DNA from: Streptomyces sp. L2
GTDB taxonomy: Bacteria; Actinomycetota; Actinomycetes; Streptomycetales; Streptomycetaceae
Assembly (NCBI RefSeq): GCF_004124325.1
Contig: NZ_QBDT01000001.1
Location: 1,426,001-1,490,000, forward strand
Length of the DNA stretch: 64,000 nucleotides
Direction: 5' to 3'
This document shows positions 32,360 to 41,480 of the stretch, piece after piece (position 1 is the stretch's first letter; every line of letters begins with the position of its first letter). Under the pieces are notes generated by a model. The model did not search any database. It had not been told where the DNA came from and saw only the letters and a list, made by a program, of their open reading frames with translations. The position numbers and the translations under genes were made by a program.

Positions 32360-34729
32360 CAGCCGGGGCTTGGGGGCGTCGGTGCGGCCCGTCTGCGGGC
32401 GGCGGCTGCCCGCCCGGTAGGGCGCCGGCCAGACGACGCCGGGGCCGTCGTAGCCCTGTTCGGCGGCGGCGTGCAGGGTCCAGTTCGGGTCGTACAGGTG
32501 CGGCCGGGCCAGCGCGCACAGGTCGGTCCGCCCGGCCAGGATCAGGGAGTTGACGTCGTCCCAGGAGGAGATCGCGCCGACGGCGATCACCGGGACGCCC
32601 GCCTCCTGCCGGATCCGGTCGGCGAACGGCGTCTGGTACGACCGCCCGAACTCCGGGCGCTCCTCCGCCACCACCTGCCCGGTGGACACGTCGATCGCGT
32701 CGGCGCCGTGCGCGGCGAAGGCGCGGGCGATCTCCACGGCGTCCTCGGCGCCGGTGCCGCCCTCGGCCCAGTCAGTGGCGGAGATCCGTACCGTCATGGG
32801 CCGCTCGGCCGGCCACACCTCGCGTACGGCGTCGAAGACCTCCAGCGGGAACCGCAGCCGCTTCTCCAGGGAGCCGCCGTAGGCGTCGGTGCGCCGGTTG
32901 GTCAGCGGGGAGAGGAAGCCGGAGAGCAGGTAGCCGTGCGCGCAGTGCAGTTCGAGCAGGTCGAAGCCGGCCCGCGCGGCGCGCCCGGCGGCCGACGCGA
33001 ACTGCTCCCGGAGGTCCGTCAGTTGGGCACGGGTCAGTTCGCGCGGGGTCTGACCGCCCGGCTTGTACGGCAGCGGGGAGGCGGCCACCAGCGGCCAGTT
33101 GCCCTCGGGCAGCGGTTCGTCCATGCCCTCCCACATGAGCCGCGTCGACCCCTTGCGGCCGGAGTGCCCGAGCTGCACCCCGATCGCCGTGCCCGGCGCC
33201 TGCGCGTGCACGAAGTCGGTGATCCGCCGCCAGGCCTCGCCCTGCCGGCCGGTGTAGAGGCCGGTGCAGCCGGGGGTGATCCGGCCCTCCTCGCTCACGC
33301 ACACCATCTCGGTCATGACGAGACCGGCGCCGCCGAGGGCACGGGCGCCCAGGTGGACGAGGTGGAAGTCGCCGGGCATGCCGTCGGTCGCGGAGTACAT
33401 GTCCATCGGGGAGACGACGACCCGGTTGCGCAGGGTCAGGCCGCGCAGCCGGAACGGGGTGAACATCGGGGGCGTGCCCGGCGGACAGCCGAACTCGCGC
33501 TCCACGCTCTCGGTGAAGCGGGCGTCACGCAGCCGGAGGTTGTCGTGCGTGACGCGGCGGCTGCGGGTGAGCAGGTTGAACGCGAACTGGCGGGGCGGCT
33601 GGCCGAGATACAGGCCGAGGTTCTCGAACCACTCCAGGCTCGCGCGGGCGGCCCGCTGCGTGGAGGCGACGACGGGTTTGCGCTCCGCCTCGTATGCCGT
33701 GAGCGCGTCCGCCGTGCTCGGCTGTTCCTCCAGGCAGGCGGCGAGCGCGAGGGCGTCCTCGACGGCGAGTTTGGTACCGGAGCCGATGGAGAAGTGCGCG
33801 GTGTGCGCCGCGTCGCCGAGGAGGACGACATTGCCGTGCGACCAGCGTTCGTTGACCACCGTACGGAACGTGGTCCAGGCGGAGTTGTTGGAACGCAGGG
33901 GGCGACCGCGGAGCGCCTCGGCGAAGATCTTGGCGCAGTGGTCGATGGACTGCTGGGTGCTCAGCTCGTCGAATCCCGCCGCCCGCCAGACCTCTTCGCG
34001 CATCTCGACGATGACGGTGGAGGCGTCGGGTGCGTAGGGGTAGGCGTGGAGCTGCATCACGCCGTGCTCGGTCTCGGCGATCTCGAAGCGGAAGGCGTCG
34101 AACGCGAAGTCGGTGGCCAGCCAGATGTAGCGGCAGCGGTGTTCGGTGACGTGGGGGCGGAAGACGTCGGCGTAGGCCTCCCGGGTGGCGCTGCGGACGC
34201 CGTCGGCCGCGACGACGAGGTCGTGGGTCGCCGCGAGGTCGCCGGGCGGCGGTGCCTCGGTGGAGAAGTTCAGCTGGACGCCGAGGTCTTGGCAGCGGGC
34301 GTGCAGGATCTTCAGGAGGCGACGGCGGCCGAGGGCGGCGAAGCCGTGTCCTCCGGAGGTTTGGCGGGTGTCTCCGTGGACGATGTCGATGTCGTCCCAG
34401 CGGGTGAAGTGATTTTGGAGGGCCGTGTAGACCTGTGGGTCGGCGTGTTCGATGCCGCCGAGGGTTTCGTCGGAGAGGACGACCCCGAAGCCGAAGGTTT
34501 TGTCGGGGGGGTTGCGTTCCCACACGGTGATGTCTCTGGCCGGGTTGAGGCGTTTCAGCAGCGCGGCGGTGTAGAGGCCGCCTGGGCCACCGCCGAGGAC
34601 CGCTATGCGTGGGGGGTGGTTCTGATTCATCGGCGGGTGCGGGTGCGTTGTGGTTGCTCGCGCCCCGCGGCGGAGCCGCATATCGACACTGCCCCGCGCC
34701 CCTGAGGTGGGTCGAGCTGAGGTTGGCAT
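32345..34729 (-). CDS. Bifunctional salicylyl-CoA 5-hydroxylase / 2-aminobenzoyl-CoA monooxygenase-reductase type oxidoreductase
   Basis: A fusion of a flavoprotein monooxygenase (IAVLGGGPGGLYTAALL Rossmann start, LLGDAAHTAHFSIGSGTKLA) and an old-yellow-enzyme-type reductase (MFTPFRLRGLTLRNRVVVSPM, VQLGHSGRKGSTRL, ELHCAHGYLLSGFLSPLTNRR). This architecture is that of enzymes that hydroxylate and, in the 2-aminobenzoyl-CoA case, partly reduce an aryl-CoA ring. Start choice: ATG 34729 follows GGGAGG, but gives a 33-residue extension translated from a dispersed repeat. ATG 34630 starts MNQNHPP right at the conserved domain but has no ribosome site. I give the longer form (794 aa; the shorter is 761). 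It is co-directional with the enoyl-CoA hydratase 3 nt upstream. Confidence 0.9.
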   Translation of the reverse strand: MPTSARPTSGARGSVDMRLRRGARATTTHPHPPMNQNHPPRIAVLGGGPGGLYTAALLKRLNPARDITVWERNPPDKTFGFGVVLSDETLGGIEHADPQVYTALQNHFTRWDDIDIVHGDTRQTSGGHGFAALGRRRLLKILHARCQDLGVQLNFSTEAPPPGDLAATHDLVVAADGVRSATREAYADVFRPHVTEHRCRYIWLATDFAFDAFRFEIAETEHGVMQLHAYPYAPDASTVIVEMREEVWRAAGFDELSTQQSIDHCAKIFAEALRGRPLRSNNSAWTTFRTVVNERWSHGNVVLLGDAAHTAHFSIGSGTKLAVEDALALAACLEEQPSTADALTAYEAERKPVVASTQRAARASLEWFENLGLYLGQPPRQFAFNLLTRSRRVTHDNLRLRDARFTESVEREFGCPPGTPPMFTPFRLRGLTLRNRVVVSPMDMYSATDGMPGDFHLVHLGARALGGAGLVMTEMVCVSEEGRITPGCTGLYTGRQGEAWRRITDFVHAQAPGTAIGVQLGHSGRKGSTRLMWEGMDEPLPEGNWPLVAASPLPYKPGGQTPRELTRAQLTDLREQFASAAGRAARAGFDLLELHCAHGYLLSGFLSPLTNRRTDAYGGSLEKRLRFPLEVFDAVREVWPAERPMTVRISATDWAEGGTGAEDAVEIARAFAAHGADAIDVSTGQVVAEERPEFGRSYQTPFADRIRQEAGVPVIAVGAISSWDDVNSLILAGRTDLCALARPHLYDPNWTLHAAAEQGYDGPGVVWPAPYRAGSRRPQTGRTDAPKPRLSLDL
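34631..34703 (+). repeat. Dispersed intergenic repeat, copy 4
   Basis: It contains GTTGTGGTTGCTCGCGCC, GGCGGAGCCGCATATCGACA and ends in GCCCCGCGCCCC, closest to copy 1. It lies between the ribosome site at about 34735 and the domain-proximal ATG of the monooxygenase gene. The hairpin arm usually seen at the end is truncated. Confidence 0.75.
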
Positions 34730-34732
34730 CAG

Positions 34733-35560
34733 CTACCTCCCGCTCCACTTCGGCGTGCGCTTCTCTGTGAAGGAGACGTGGAATTCCTTGTAGTCCTCGC
34801 CTGTCATCAGGAGTGCCTGGGTGGAGGCGTCCAGTTCGATGGAGGCGGCCAGGGGCATGTCGAGTTCGGAGGTGAGGAGGGCCTTGGTCTGGGCGTGGGC
34901 CAGGGCGGGGCCGTCGGCGAGGCGGCGGGCCAGGGCCGAGGCGGCCTCGTCGGCGCGGCCCTCCTCGGTGAGTTCGCTGATCAGGCCGATGCGCTCGGCC
35001 TCGGGGGCGCGGACCTGGTCGCCGAGCATCAGGAGGCGCGTGGCGTGGCCGAGGCCGACGACTCGGGGCAGCAGGTAGGCGGCGCCCATGTCGCCGCCGG
35101 AGAGGCCGACGCGGGTGAAGAGGAACGCGAAGCGGGTGCTCGGGTCGGCCACCCGGAAGTCGGAGGCGAGGGCGAGGACGGCACCGGCGCCGGCCGCGAC
35201 GCCGTGGAGGGCGGCGATCACCGGGAACGGGCACTCGCGGACCGCCCGGACGACCTGGCCGGTCATCCGGTTGAAGTCGAGCAGCTGCGCGGTGTCCATG
35301 GACAGGGTGGCGCCGATGATCTCGTCGACGTCGCCGCCCGAGCAGAAGCCGCGGCCCTCGCCGGCCAGCACCAGGGCGCGCACGGACCGCTCGCGGGACA
35401 ATTCGGCGAGCAGGTCGCGCAGGTCGGCGTAGGCGCCGAAGGTGAGGGCGTTGAGCTTGTCGGGGCGGGCGAGGGTGACGGTGGCGACGCCGTCGTCGAG
35501 CTTGACCCGCAGGTGCTCCCAGTCGGGGGTGCGGGCGGCGGAGCCGGTGAAGGGACTCAT
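34733..35560 (-). CDS. Enoyl-CoA hydratase/isomerase
   Basis: 275 aa from ATG 35560. Crotonase-fold features: VATVTLARPDKLNALTFGAY, the oxyanion-hole GRGFCSGGDVDEI, and AALHGVAAGAGAVLALASDFRVA with GGDMGAAYLLPRVVG near the second catalytic region. The first catalytic Glu position of classical hydratases appears changed, so isomerase or ring-opening activity is possible. It is co-transcribed with the monooxygenase. It probably acts on the CoA-bound dearomatised ring. The conserved box at 35635 lies about 75 bp upstream. Confidence 0.9.
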   Translation of the reverse strand: MSPFTGSAARTPDWEHLRVKLDDGVATVTLARPDKLNALTFGAYADLRDLLAELSRERSVRALVLAGEGRGFCSGGDVDEIIGATLSMDTAQLLDFNRMTGQVVRAVRECPFPVIAALHGVAAGAGAVLALASDFRVADPSTRFAFLFTRVGLSGGDMGAAYLLPRVVGLGHATRLLMLGDQVRAPEAERIGLISELTEEGRADEAASALARRLADGPALAHAQTKALLTSELDMPLAASIELDASTQALLMTGEDYKEFHVSFTEKRTPKWSGR

Positions 35561-35634
35561 GACGTGCGGCCTCCCGGGCGGCGGTGCGTCACGTGCAGGG
35601 GGGGTGGTGCCTCACGGTGCTCTACCCCACGAAG

Positions 35635-35663
35635 TTATCACTTGTTTGTGACTGTCGTCATGA
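35635..35663. promoter_or_regulatory. Conserved operator box, copy 2 (PaaX-type candidate)
   Basis: TTATC-N9-TGACTG-T-CGTCATGA, identical in spacing to the box at 29803. Part of it is palindromic (TCAC and GTGA). It precedes the leftward enoyl-CoA hydratase operon. In the rest of the 335-nt gap 35561-35895 I see only GC-rich sequence and no gene; the promoter of the ATPase gene at 35896 must lie in it. Confidence 0.6.
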
Positions 35664-35895
35664 TGGCGCGACAAGCAGGCCTCGCGCGGAGTGTGCCGGT
35701 GCGGCCGGTTCCGGTCACGGGCGTCACTGATCGTCGACAGCGCCGTAACAGTGGGGCCGGGCGGGCGAGGCGGGGCGTTCACGCGGGTAAGCCGCCCGGT
35801 ACCGGGGTCGGAGGGCCTCGGTACGGTGCCCGGGCGACGGACTGTGCGGGCGGGCCCGTACCATTTCCACAGTCGAAAGCAGGACAGCCTGCTCC

Positions 35896-36348
35896 ATGAA
35901 CGGACTCGCCTTGCACGAACGCCCCACCGAACCGGCCTCCTGGCGCATCGCGCTGCCGCACACCACAGCGGCCGTACCGACGGCGCGTGCCCTGGTGCGG
36001 ACGGCCCTCTCGGAGGGTGAGCACGCGGCCGACAGCGACACGGCGGAGCTGCTGACGGCGGAACTCGTGGCCAACGCGGTGGAGCACACCGCCGGGCGCG
36101 GCCCGATAGAGCTGGTGGTCCAGCTGCGGTCGGGCGGCTGCCAGGTCGAGGTGCACGACCCGGACCCGGCGCCGCCCGGTCATCTCACCCGCCCGGTGAT
36201 CGAGGAGCCGGACGTGTGGGCCGAAGGCGGGCGCGGTCTGCTGCTGATCCGCGCCCTCAGCTCGTCGTGCGGTCACCGCCCCACCCCGCGGGGCAAGGCG
36301 GTGTGGTTCACACTGCCTGCGGTTCCCGCTCAGCGGCGTCCGCTGTGA
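35896..36348 (+). CDS. HATPase_c_2 anti-sigma factor-like regulator
   Basis: 150 aa from ATG 35896. It has the GHKL ATPase core of RsbW/SpoIIAB-like proteins: the N-box LLTAELVANAVEHTA, the G1 region VEVHDPDP and the G2 region GGRGLLLIRALSSSCG. A lone small ATP-binding protein of this type is common in Streptomyces and usually binds sigma or anti-anti-sigma factors; its partner is not encoded here. Its 3' end overlaps the convergent permease gene by 41 nt, so the two transcripts are antisense at their ends. Confidence 0.9.
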   Translation: MNGLALHERPTEPASWRIALPHTTAAVPTARALVRTALSEGEHAADSDTAELLTAELVANAVEHTAGRGPIELVVQLRSGGCQVEVHDPDPAPPGHLTRPVIEEPDVWAEGGRGLLLIRALSSSCGHRPTPRGKAVWFTLPAVPAQRRPL

Positions 36349-37756
36349 CCTCGGGGTCCGGCGTCCGGGCCAGGGTGGAGTGCCGGCGCCCGTAGGCGGC
36401 GTAGACGAGCAGGCCGGCCGCGAGGAAGCCCGCGAACTGGATCCAGGTGCGCCAGCCGGTCTCGTACATCAGGTACAGGCAGAAGCCGACGCCGAGCAGC
36501 GGCACGACCGGGTACAGCGGTACCCGGAAGCTGCGGGCGAGGCCCGGCTCCCGGCGGCGCAGCGCGAGCACGGCGATGTTGACCACGGCCATGATGGCGA
36601 GCGTTCCGATGGTGCACAGGTTCATCACGGCGTCCAGCGAGGCGAAGGCCGCGGGGAGCGCGAAGACGACCGCGACGATCAGCGTGCCGGCCACCGGGGT
36701 GGAGGTCCTCGGGTTCACCTTCTCGAAGACCCGCGGGATCAGGCCGTCGCGGGACATCGACATCAGGATGCGCGTCTGGCCGTACATCACGGCGAGGACG
36801 ACGGAGGCGATGGCGACGACCGCTCCGAAGGCGATGACACCGCCGCCGACCGCGGAGCCGGTGACCTCGTTCACGACGTAGGACAGGGCGGCGGGGCGGC
36901 CCGCGACCTGATCGCCGCCGACGGCGCCGATCGCGGCGAGCGCGACCGCGCAGTACAGCAGGGTCACGATGCCCATGCAGACCATGATCGCGACCGGGAT
37001 GTCCCGGCGGGGGTTCTTGGCCTCCTCACCGGCGGTGGTGATGGCGTCGAAGCCGATGTAGGAGAAGAACGCGGCCGTGGTGCCCGCGCCGATGCCGCCG
37101 AGGCCGGCCGGGGAGAACGGGGTGAGGTTGCCGTCCTTGAAGGCGCTGTAGCCGATGGCGCAGAAGGCCAGCAGGATGACGAGCTTGACCGCGGCCATGG
37201 CGGCGGTCGCCCGGGCGCTCTCGCGCACGCCGCGCACCAGCAGGACGGCGCCCATGGCGATGACGATCACGGCGGGCAGGTTGAGGATCCCGCCGTCGCC
37301 GGGGCCGGCGGACAGGGCCGCCGGGAGCTGCCATCCAATCAGGCTGTGCAGGAGCTCGTTGACGTACTGGCTCCAGCCGACCGCGACGGCCGAGATGGAG
37401 ACGCCGTATTCCAGCAGCAGGCACCAGCCGACCAGGAAGGCGGTGGACTCGCCGAGACCGGCGTACGCGAAGGAGTACGAGGACCCGGAGACCGGGATCG
37501 CGCCGCCCAGCTCGGCGAAGGAGAAGGCGGTGAACACGCAGGTGATCGCGGCGAGCACGAAGGAGACGACCACGGCGGGGCCGGCCTGGGCGACGGAGTC
37601 GGAGAGGCCGACGAAGATGCCGGTGCCGACGATGGCGCCGACGCCGAAGCAGATGAGCTGGAAGAGGCCCATCGTGCGCTTGAGGCCGTGGCCGTCGCGG
37701 TCGGCGCCGGACTCGGCGATGAGCGCGCCGGGGGACTTGATGCGGGGAGCGGGCAT
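36308..37756 (-). CDS. Cationic amino acid permease (APC superfamily)
   Basis: 482 aa from ATG 37756, about twelve membrane helices. Features of the cationic amino acid transporter group: GLFQLICFGVGAIVGTGIFVGL, FSFAELGGAIPVSGSSYSFAYAGLGES, FFSYIGFDAITTAGEEAKNPRRDIP and MSRDGLIPRVFEKVNPRTSTPV. It follows argF and arcA in the same direction with a 126-nt gap. This suggests arginine or ornithine transport serving the arginine deiminase route. No ribosome site is evident at the ATG. Confidence 0.9.
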   Translation of the reverse strand: MPAPRIKSPGALIAESGADRDGHGLKRTMGLFQLICFGVGAIVGTGIFVGLSDSVAQAGPAVVVSFVLAAITCVFTAFSFAELGGAIPVSGSSYSFAYAGLGESTAFLVGWCLLLEYGVSISAVAVGWSQYVNELLHSLIGWQLPAALSAGPGDGGILNLPAVIVIAMGAVLLVRGVRESARATAAMAAVKLVILLAFCAIGYSAFKDGNLTPFSPAGLGGIGAGTTAAFFSYIGFDAITTAGEEAKNPRRDIPVAIMVCMGIVTLLYCAVALAAIGAVGGDQVAGRPAALSYVVNEVTGSAVGGGVIAFGAVVAIASVVLAVMYGQTRILMSMSRDGLIPRVFEKVNPRTSTPVAGTLIVAVVFALPAAFASLDAVMNLCTIGTLAIMAVVNIAVLALRRREPGLARSFRVPLYPVVPLLGVGFCLYLMYETGWRTWIQFAGFLAAGLLVYAAYGRRHSTLARTPDPEVTADAAEREPQAV

Positions 37757-37882
37757 GCGGGTGGTGCTCGTTTCTGGTGGTGCGGGCGACCGTGGTGGGG
37801 TCGCGGGCGGCGGCCGGAAGGGGTGGTTCCGGGCCGCCGGTCAGGATACGTGCTGATGGGGCCATGACGGCCGGGCGAGGGG

Positions 37883-38899
37883 CTACGAGGGCCGGGCCAG
37901 GGTCGCGACCAGGACCGCCTTGATGGTGTGCAGCCGGTTCTCGGCCTCGTCGAAGACGACCGAGTGCGCCGACTCGAAGACCTCGTCGGTGACCTCCAGG
38001 GAGTCCAGGCCGTGACGGGCGTGGATCTCGCGGCCGACCTTGGTGCCGAGGTCGTGGAAGGCCGGCAGGCAGTGCAGGAACTTCACGTCCGGGTTGCCGG
38101 TGGCCCGCAGGACGTCCATGGTCACGGCGTACGGCGCGAGGGCGGTGATGCGCTCGTCCCAGACCTCCTTGGGCTCGCCCATGGAGACCCAGACGTCGGT
38201 GGCGACGAAGTCGGCGCCGCGGACGCCGTCGGTGACGTCCTCGGTGAGCGTGATCGTGGCGCCGCTGCCCTCGGCCAGCTCGCGGGCGCGGGTCACGATC
38301 TCCTGGGCGGGCCAGTACTCCTTGGGCGCGACGATCCGCACGTCCATGCCGAGCAAGGCACCGGTGACCAGGTAGGAGTTGCCCATGTTGAAGCGGGCGT
38401 CCCCGAGGTAGGCGAACGCGATGTCCGTCAGCGGCTTGGCGCTGTGCTCGGTCATGGTGAGCACGTCGGCCAGCATCTGGGTGGGGTGCCAGTCGTCGGT
38501 GAGCCCGTTGTAGACGGGCACGCCCGCGTACGCGGCCAGTTCCTCGACACCGGCCTGGCTGTCGCCCCGGTACTCGATGGCGTCGAACATCCGGCCGAGG
38601 ACGCGGGCGGTGTCCTTCACGGACTCCTTGTGCCCGATCTGCGACCCTGAGGGGTCCAGGCAGGTCGTGGAGGCACCCTGGTCGGCGGCGGCGACCTCGA
38701 ACGCGCAGCGGGTGCGCGTCGAGGTCTTCTCGAAGATCAGGGCGATGTTGCGGCCGCGCAGGTACTGCGTCTCGCTCCCGGCCTTCTTGGCGGCCTTCAG
38801 CTCGACGGCCAGCTCGACCAGGCCGCGGAACTCCTCCTCGGTGAAGTCCAGCTCCTTGAGGAAGTGGCGGCCGGCGAGGGCGGTCGGGACTGTCGCCAT
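37883..38899 (-). CDS. argF: Ornithine carbamoyltransferase
   Basis: The start is ATG 38899, with TGGAG upstream; 338 aa. Carbamoyl-phosphate site [17 protein letters not shown], ornithine-binding DVWVSMGE and the catalytic [10 protein letters not shown] are all present. It interconverts ornithine plus carbamoyl phosphate and citrulline. Beside arginine deiminase it is likely the catabolic enzyme (arcB role), but no carbamate kinase is encoded in the window, so an anabolic role cannot be excluded. An AT-rich element upstream (38936-38970) is a possible ArgR site. Confidence 0.95.
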   Translation of the reverse strand: MATVPTALAGRHFLKELDFTEEEFRGLVELAVELKAAKKAGSETQYLRGRNIALIFEKTSTRTRCAFEVAAADQGASTTCLDPSGSQIGHKESVKDTARVLGRMFDAIEYRGDSQAGVEELAAYAGVPVYNGLTDDWHPTQMLADVLTMTEHSAKPLTDIAFAYLGDARFNMGNSYLVTGALLGMDVRIVAPKEYWPAQEIVTRARELAEGSGATITLTEDVTDGVRGADFVATDVWVSMGEPKEVWDERITALAPYAVTMDVLRATGNPDVKFLHCLPAFHDLGTKVGREIHARHGLDSLEVTDEVFESAHSVVFDEAENRLHTIKAVLVATLARPS

Positions 38900-38935
38900 G
38901 GGGGCGCTCCAGAGGTACGGGTAGCACGGACTCTG

Positions 38936-38970
38936 GAATTCTATACGATGTTCAGCATTTATATACACAC
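38936..38970. promoter_or_regulatory. AT-rich element upstream of argF, possible ARG box pair
   Basis: The stretch GGAATTCTATACG...TGTTCAGCATTTATATACA is strikingly AT-rich for this genome. It contains half-sites resembling the ArgR consensus (TGAATWWWWATTCA-like). It lies 40-70 nt before the argF start and just after arcA. The spacing and composition suggest an operator plus promoter; the match is only partial. Confidence 0.45.
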
Positions 38971-38999
38971 CCCTGTGCCGTGCGCCGGGGTCGGTCCGC

Positions 39000-40223
39000 T
39001 CACACCGCCTCGCGCTCGACGGGACAGCTCATGCAGCGCGGGCCGCCCCTCCCCCGGCCCAGCTCGCTGCCCGGGATCTCGATCACCTCGATGCCCTGCT
39101 TGCGCAGGTGCGTGTTGGTGGTGGAGTTGCGTTCGTAGGCGACGACGACGCCCGGCTCCACCGCGAGGACGTTGCAGCCGTCGTCCCACTGCTCCCGCTC
39201 GGCCGCGTGCACGTCCTGGGTGGCGGTCAGGACGCGGATCTCGCCGAGCCCGAGGGCGGCGGCGATCGCGCGGTGCATGTGCTCCGGGGGATGGTCGGTG
39301 ACCTTCAGCTCCCGGTCGCCGACACCCGGCTCGATCGTGTACGAGCGGAGCATGCCGAGACCGGCGTACTGGGTGAAGGTGTCCCCGTCCACCATGGTCA
39401 TCACGGTGTCGAGGTGCATGAACGCCCGCCGCTTGGGCATGTCGAGCGCCACGATCGTCTTCGCGGAGCCGGACGCGAACAGTTTGTACGCCAGCATCTC
39501 CACGGCCTGCGGGGTGGTGCGCTCGCTCATACCGATGAGGACGGCGCCGTTGCCGATCACCAGGACGTCGCCGCCCTCGATGGTCGACGGGTAGTCGGCC
39601 TGCCCCCGGGACCAGACGTGGAACGTCTCCTCACGGAAGAGCGGGTGGTGCCGGTAGATGGCCTCGAAGTGCACGGTCTCCCGCTGCCGGGCCGGCATGC
39701 GCATCGCGTTGATGGAGACGCCGTCGTAGATCCACGCCGAGGTGTCGCGGGTGAAGAGGTGGTTGGGCAGCGGGCGCAACAGGAAGTCGTCCAGGTCCAT
39801 GACGTGAAAGCGGACGGAGGCCGGTTCGGCGTGCGCGTCCAGGTACTCCCGCTTGGTCATGCCGCCGACCAGGGCCTCGGCCAGTTCGCGCGGGTCGAAC
39901 CCGTCGAAGGCGGCGCGCAGGTGGTCGGTGGCGAGCGGGCCGTACTCCTTCTCGTCGAAGACCCGGTCCAGGACGAGCGCGCGGGCCTCCGGGATCGCCA
40001 GGGTCTCGTGGAGCAGGTCGCCGAAGAGGTGGACGGCGACGCCCCGGTCCCGCAGGACGTCGGCGAACCCGTCGTGCTCGGCGCGCGCCCGGCGCACCCA
40101 GAGCACGTCGTCGAAGAGCAGCGCGTCCTTGTTGCTGGGGGTGAGCCTTTTGAGCTCCAGGTCGGGCCGGTGGAGTATCACCCGGCGCAACCGCCCGGCC
40201 TCGGAGTCGACGTGGTATGCCAT
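39000..40223 (-). CDS. arcA: Arginine deiminase
   Basis: The start is ATG 40223 (AGGATGGAGG upstream); 407 aa, normal for the family. Motifs: [20 protein letters not shown] at the N-terminus, [12 protein letters not shown], the substrate loop [31 protein letters not shown], and the catalytic Cys in the C-terminal PRCMSCP. It hydrolyses arginine to citrulline and ammonia. It heads the arcA-argF-permease gene group; 100 nt separate it from argF, where a second promoter is likely. The group resembles an arginine deiminase pathway without its kinase. Confidence 0.95.
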   Translation of the reverse strand: MAYHVDSEAGRLRRVILHRPDLELKRLTPSNKDALLFDDVLWVRRARAEHDGFADVLRDRGVAVHLFGDLLHETLAIPEARALVLDRVFDEKEYGPLATDHLRAAFDGFDPRELAEALVGGMTKREYLDAHAEPASVRFHVMDLDDFLLRPLPNHLFTRDTSAWIYDGVSINAMRMPARQRETVHFEAIYRHHPLFREETFHVWSRGQADYPSTIEGGDVLVIGNGAVLIGMSERTTPQAVEMLAYKLFASGSAKTIVALDMPKRRAFMHLDTVMTMVDGDTFTQYAGLGMLRSYTIEPGVGDRELKVTDHPPEHMHRAIAAALGLGEIRVLTATQDVHAAEREQWDDGCNVLAVEPGVVVAYERNSTTNTHLRKQGIEVIEIPGSELGRGRGGPRCMSCPVEREAV

Positions 40224-40289
40224 GCCTCCATCCTGGCCGCCCGGACGCGTGTTCACTCTCTCCTCGCGCGTTTCCGCCGCCACCCGTTT

Positions 40290-40338
40290 TCGTCTTCTTG
40301 ACGAGAAATGGGGCGAGCATTTATCGTCCTAGTGACGA
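40290..40338. promoter_or_regulatory. Promoter with two inverted-repeat operators before the SPFH gene
   Basis: TCGTC-N5-GACGA occurs twice, at 40290-40304 and 40324-40338, with centres 34 bp apart. TTGACG (40298-40303) is a good -35 and TTATCG/TTTATC (about 40320-40326) a plausible -10 at 16-17 bp. Operator 1 overlaps the -35 and operator 2 the -10 and start, which is a classic repressor layout. Confidence 0.65.
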
Positions 40339-40352
40339 AAAGCGAGGTTCCC

Positions 40353-41480
40353 ATGGCCGACATCACCCGGCGCCTGGGCTGGCGCCACCTGCGCGGCGCG
40401 CCCACGGCACACATCCGCCACCACCGCTCCGGCACGCTGGTCCACGACGGCCCCGGGCTCAGCTTCTGGTTCCGCCCGCTGACCGCCGCCCTCTCCGAGG
40501 TGCCGGTCGACGACCGGGAACTGGCGATGACGTTCCACGCCCGCACAGCCGACTTCCAGGACGTGGCGGTGCAGGCCACGGTCACCTACCGGATCGCCGA
40601 TCCGGCCGTCGCCGCCGCCCGCCTGGACTTCTCCGTCGACCCGGACACGGGCGGCTGGCGCGGCACCCCGCTGGAGCAGCTCGGCACCCTGCTCACCGAG
40701 ACGGCCCAGCAGCACGCGCTGGACGTCCTGGCCCGTACGCCCCTGTCGGCGGCCCTGGCCGACGGCGTCACCGCGGTCCGCGAACGGGTCGCCGCGGGGC
40801 TGGGCACGGAACCGCGGCTGCCCGCCACGGGCATCGAGATCGTCGCCGTCCGGGTCATGGCGCTGCGGCCGGAACCCGAGGTGGAGCGGGCGCTGCGCAC
40901 CCCGGCCCGCGAGCAGATCCAGCAGGAGGCCGACCGGGCGACCTACGAGCGGCGCGCGGTGGCCGTCGAGCGCGAGCGGACCATCGCCGAGAACGAACTG
41001 GCCAGCCGCATCGAACTCGCCCGCCGCGAGGAACACCTGGTCGAACAGCGGGGCACCAACGCCCGCCGCGAGGCCGAGGAACAGGCGGCGGCCGACGCGG
41101 TACGCGCGGAGGCGGAGGCGGCCCGGTCGGTGACGCTCGCGGAAGCGGAGGCGGCACGGTCCGTGAAGCTGGCCGATGCGGAGGCCGCGCGGTCCCGGAA
41201 GCTGGCCGAGGCGGAGGCCGAGCGCGCGGTACGGGTCGCGCGGGCCGAGGCCGAGGGGGCGCGGGAAGTGGGTGCGGCGCGGGCCGAGGCGCAGGCCGCC
41301 TGGTTGCGGGTGCACGCCGACGCCGGGATCGACGGCGCTACGACACTGCGCGCGTCCACCGCCACACGGCTGGCGGAGAACCTCCCCCGCATCGACAGCG
41401 TGACCGTCTCGCCGGACGTGCTGACGGGGCTGCTCACCCGGCTGGGTGCCTCGCCGGCGCCCGCGGGGACAGCGGAATGA
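40353..41480 (+). CDS. SPFH/Band 7 domain protein
   Basis: The start is ATG 40353, with GAGG 6 nt upstream; 375 aa. The N-terminal half is an SPFH domain (PVDDRELAMTFHARTADFQDVAVQATVTYRI, VEIVAVRVMALRPEPEVERALRTP-like segment). Residues about 190-325 form a long charged coiled coil with repeats of the type AEAEAARSVKLADAEAARS. No membrane anchor is obvious, unlike most slipins. It overlaps the NAD-kinase-like gene (ATGA), so the two proteins probably work together. The doubled operator upstream indicates tight control, perhaps stress-induced. Function beyond scaffold formation is unknown. Confidence 0.88.
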   Translation: MADITRRLGWRHLRGAPTAHIRHHRSGTLVHDGPGLSFWFRPLTAALSEVPVDDRELAMTFHARTADFQDVAVQATVTYRIADPAVAAARLDFSVDPDTGGWRGTPLEQLGTLLTETAQQHALDVLARTPLSAALADGVTAVRERVAAGLGTEPRLPATGIEIVAVRVMALRPEPEVERALRTPAREQIQQEADRATYERRAVAVERERTIAENELASRIELARREEHLVEQRGTNARREAEEQAAADAVRAEAEAARSVTLAEAEAARSVKLADAEAARSRKLAEAEAERAVRVARAEAEGAREVGAARAEAQAAWLRVHADAGIDGATTLRASTATRLAENLPRIDSVTVSPDVLTGLLTRLGASPAPAGTAE

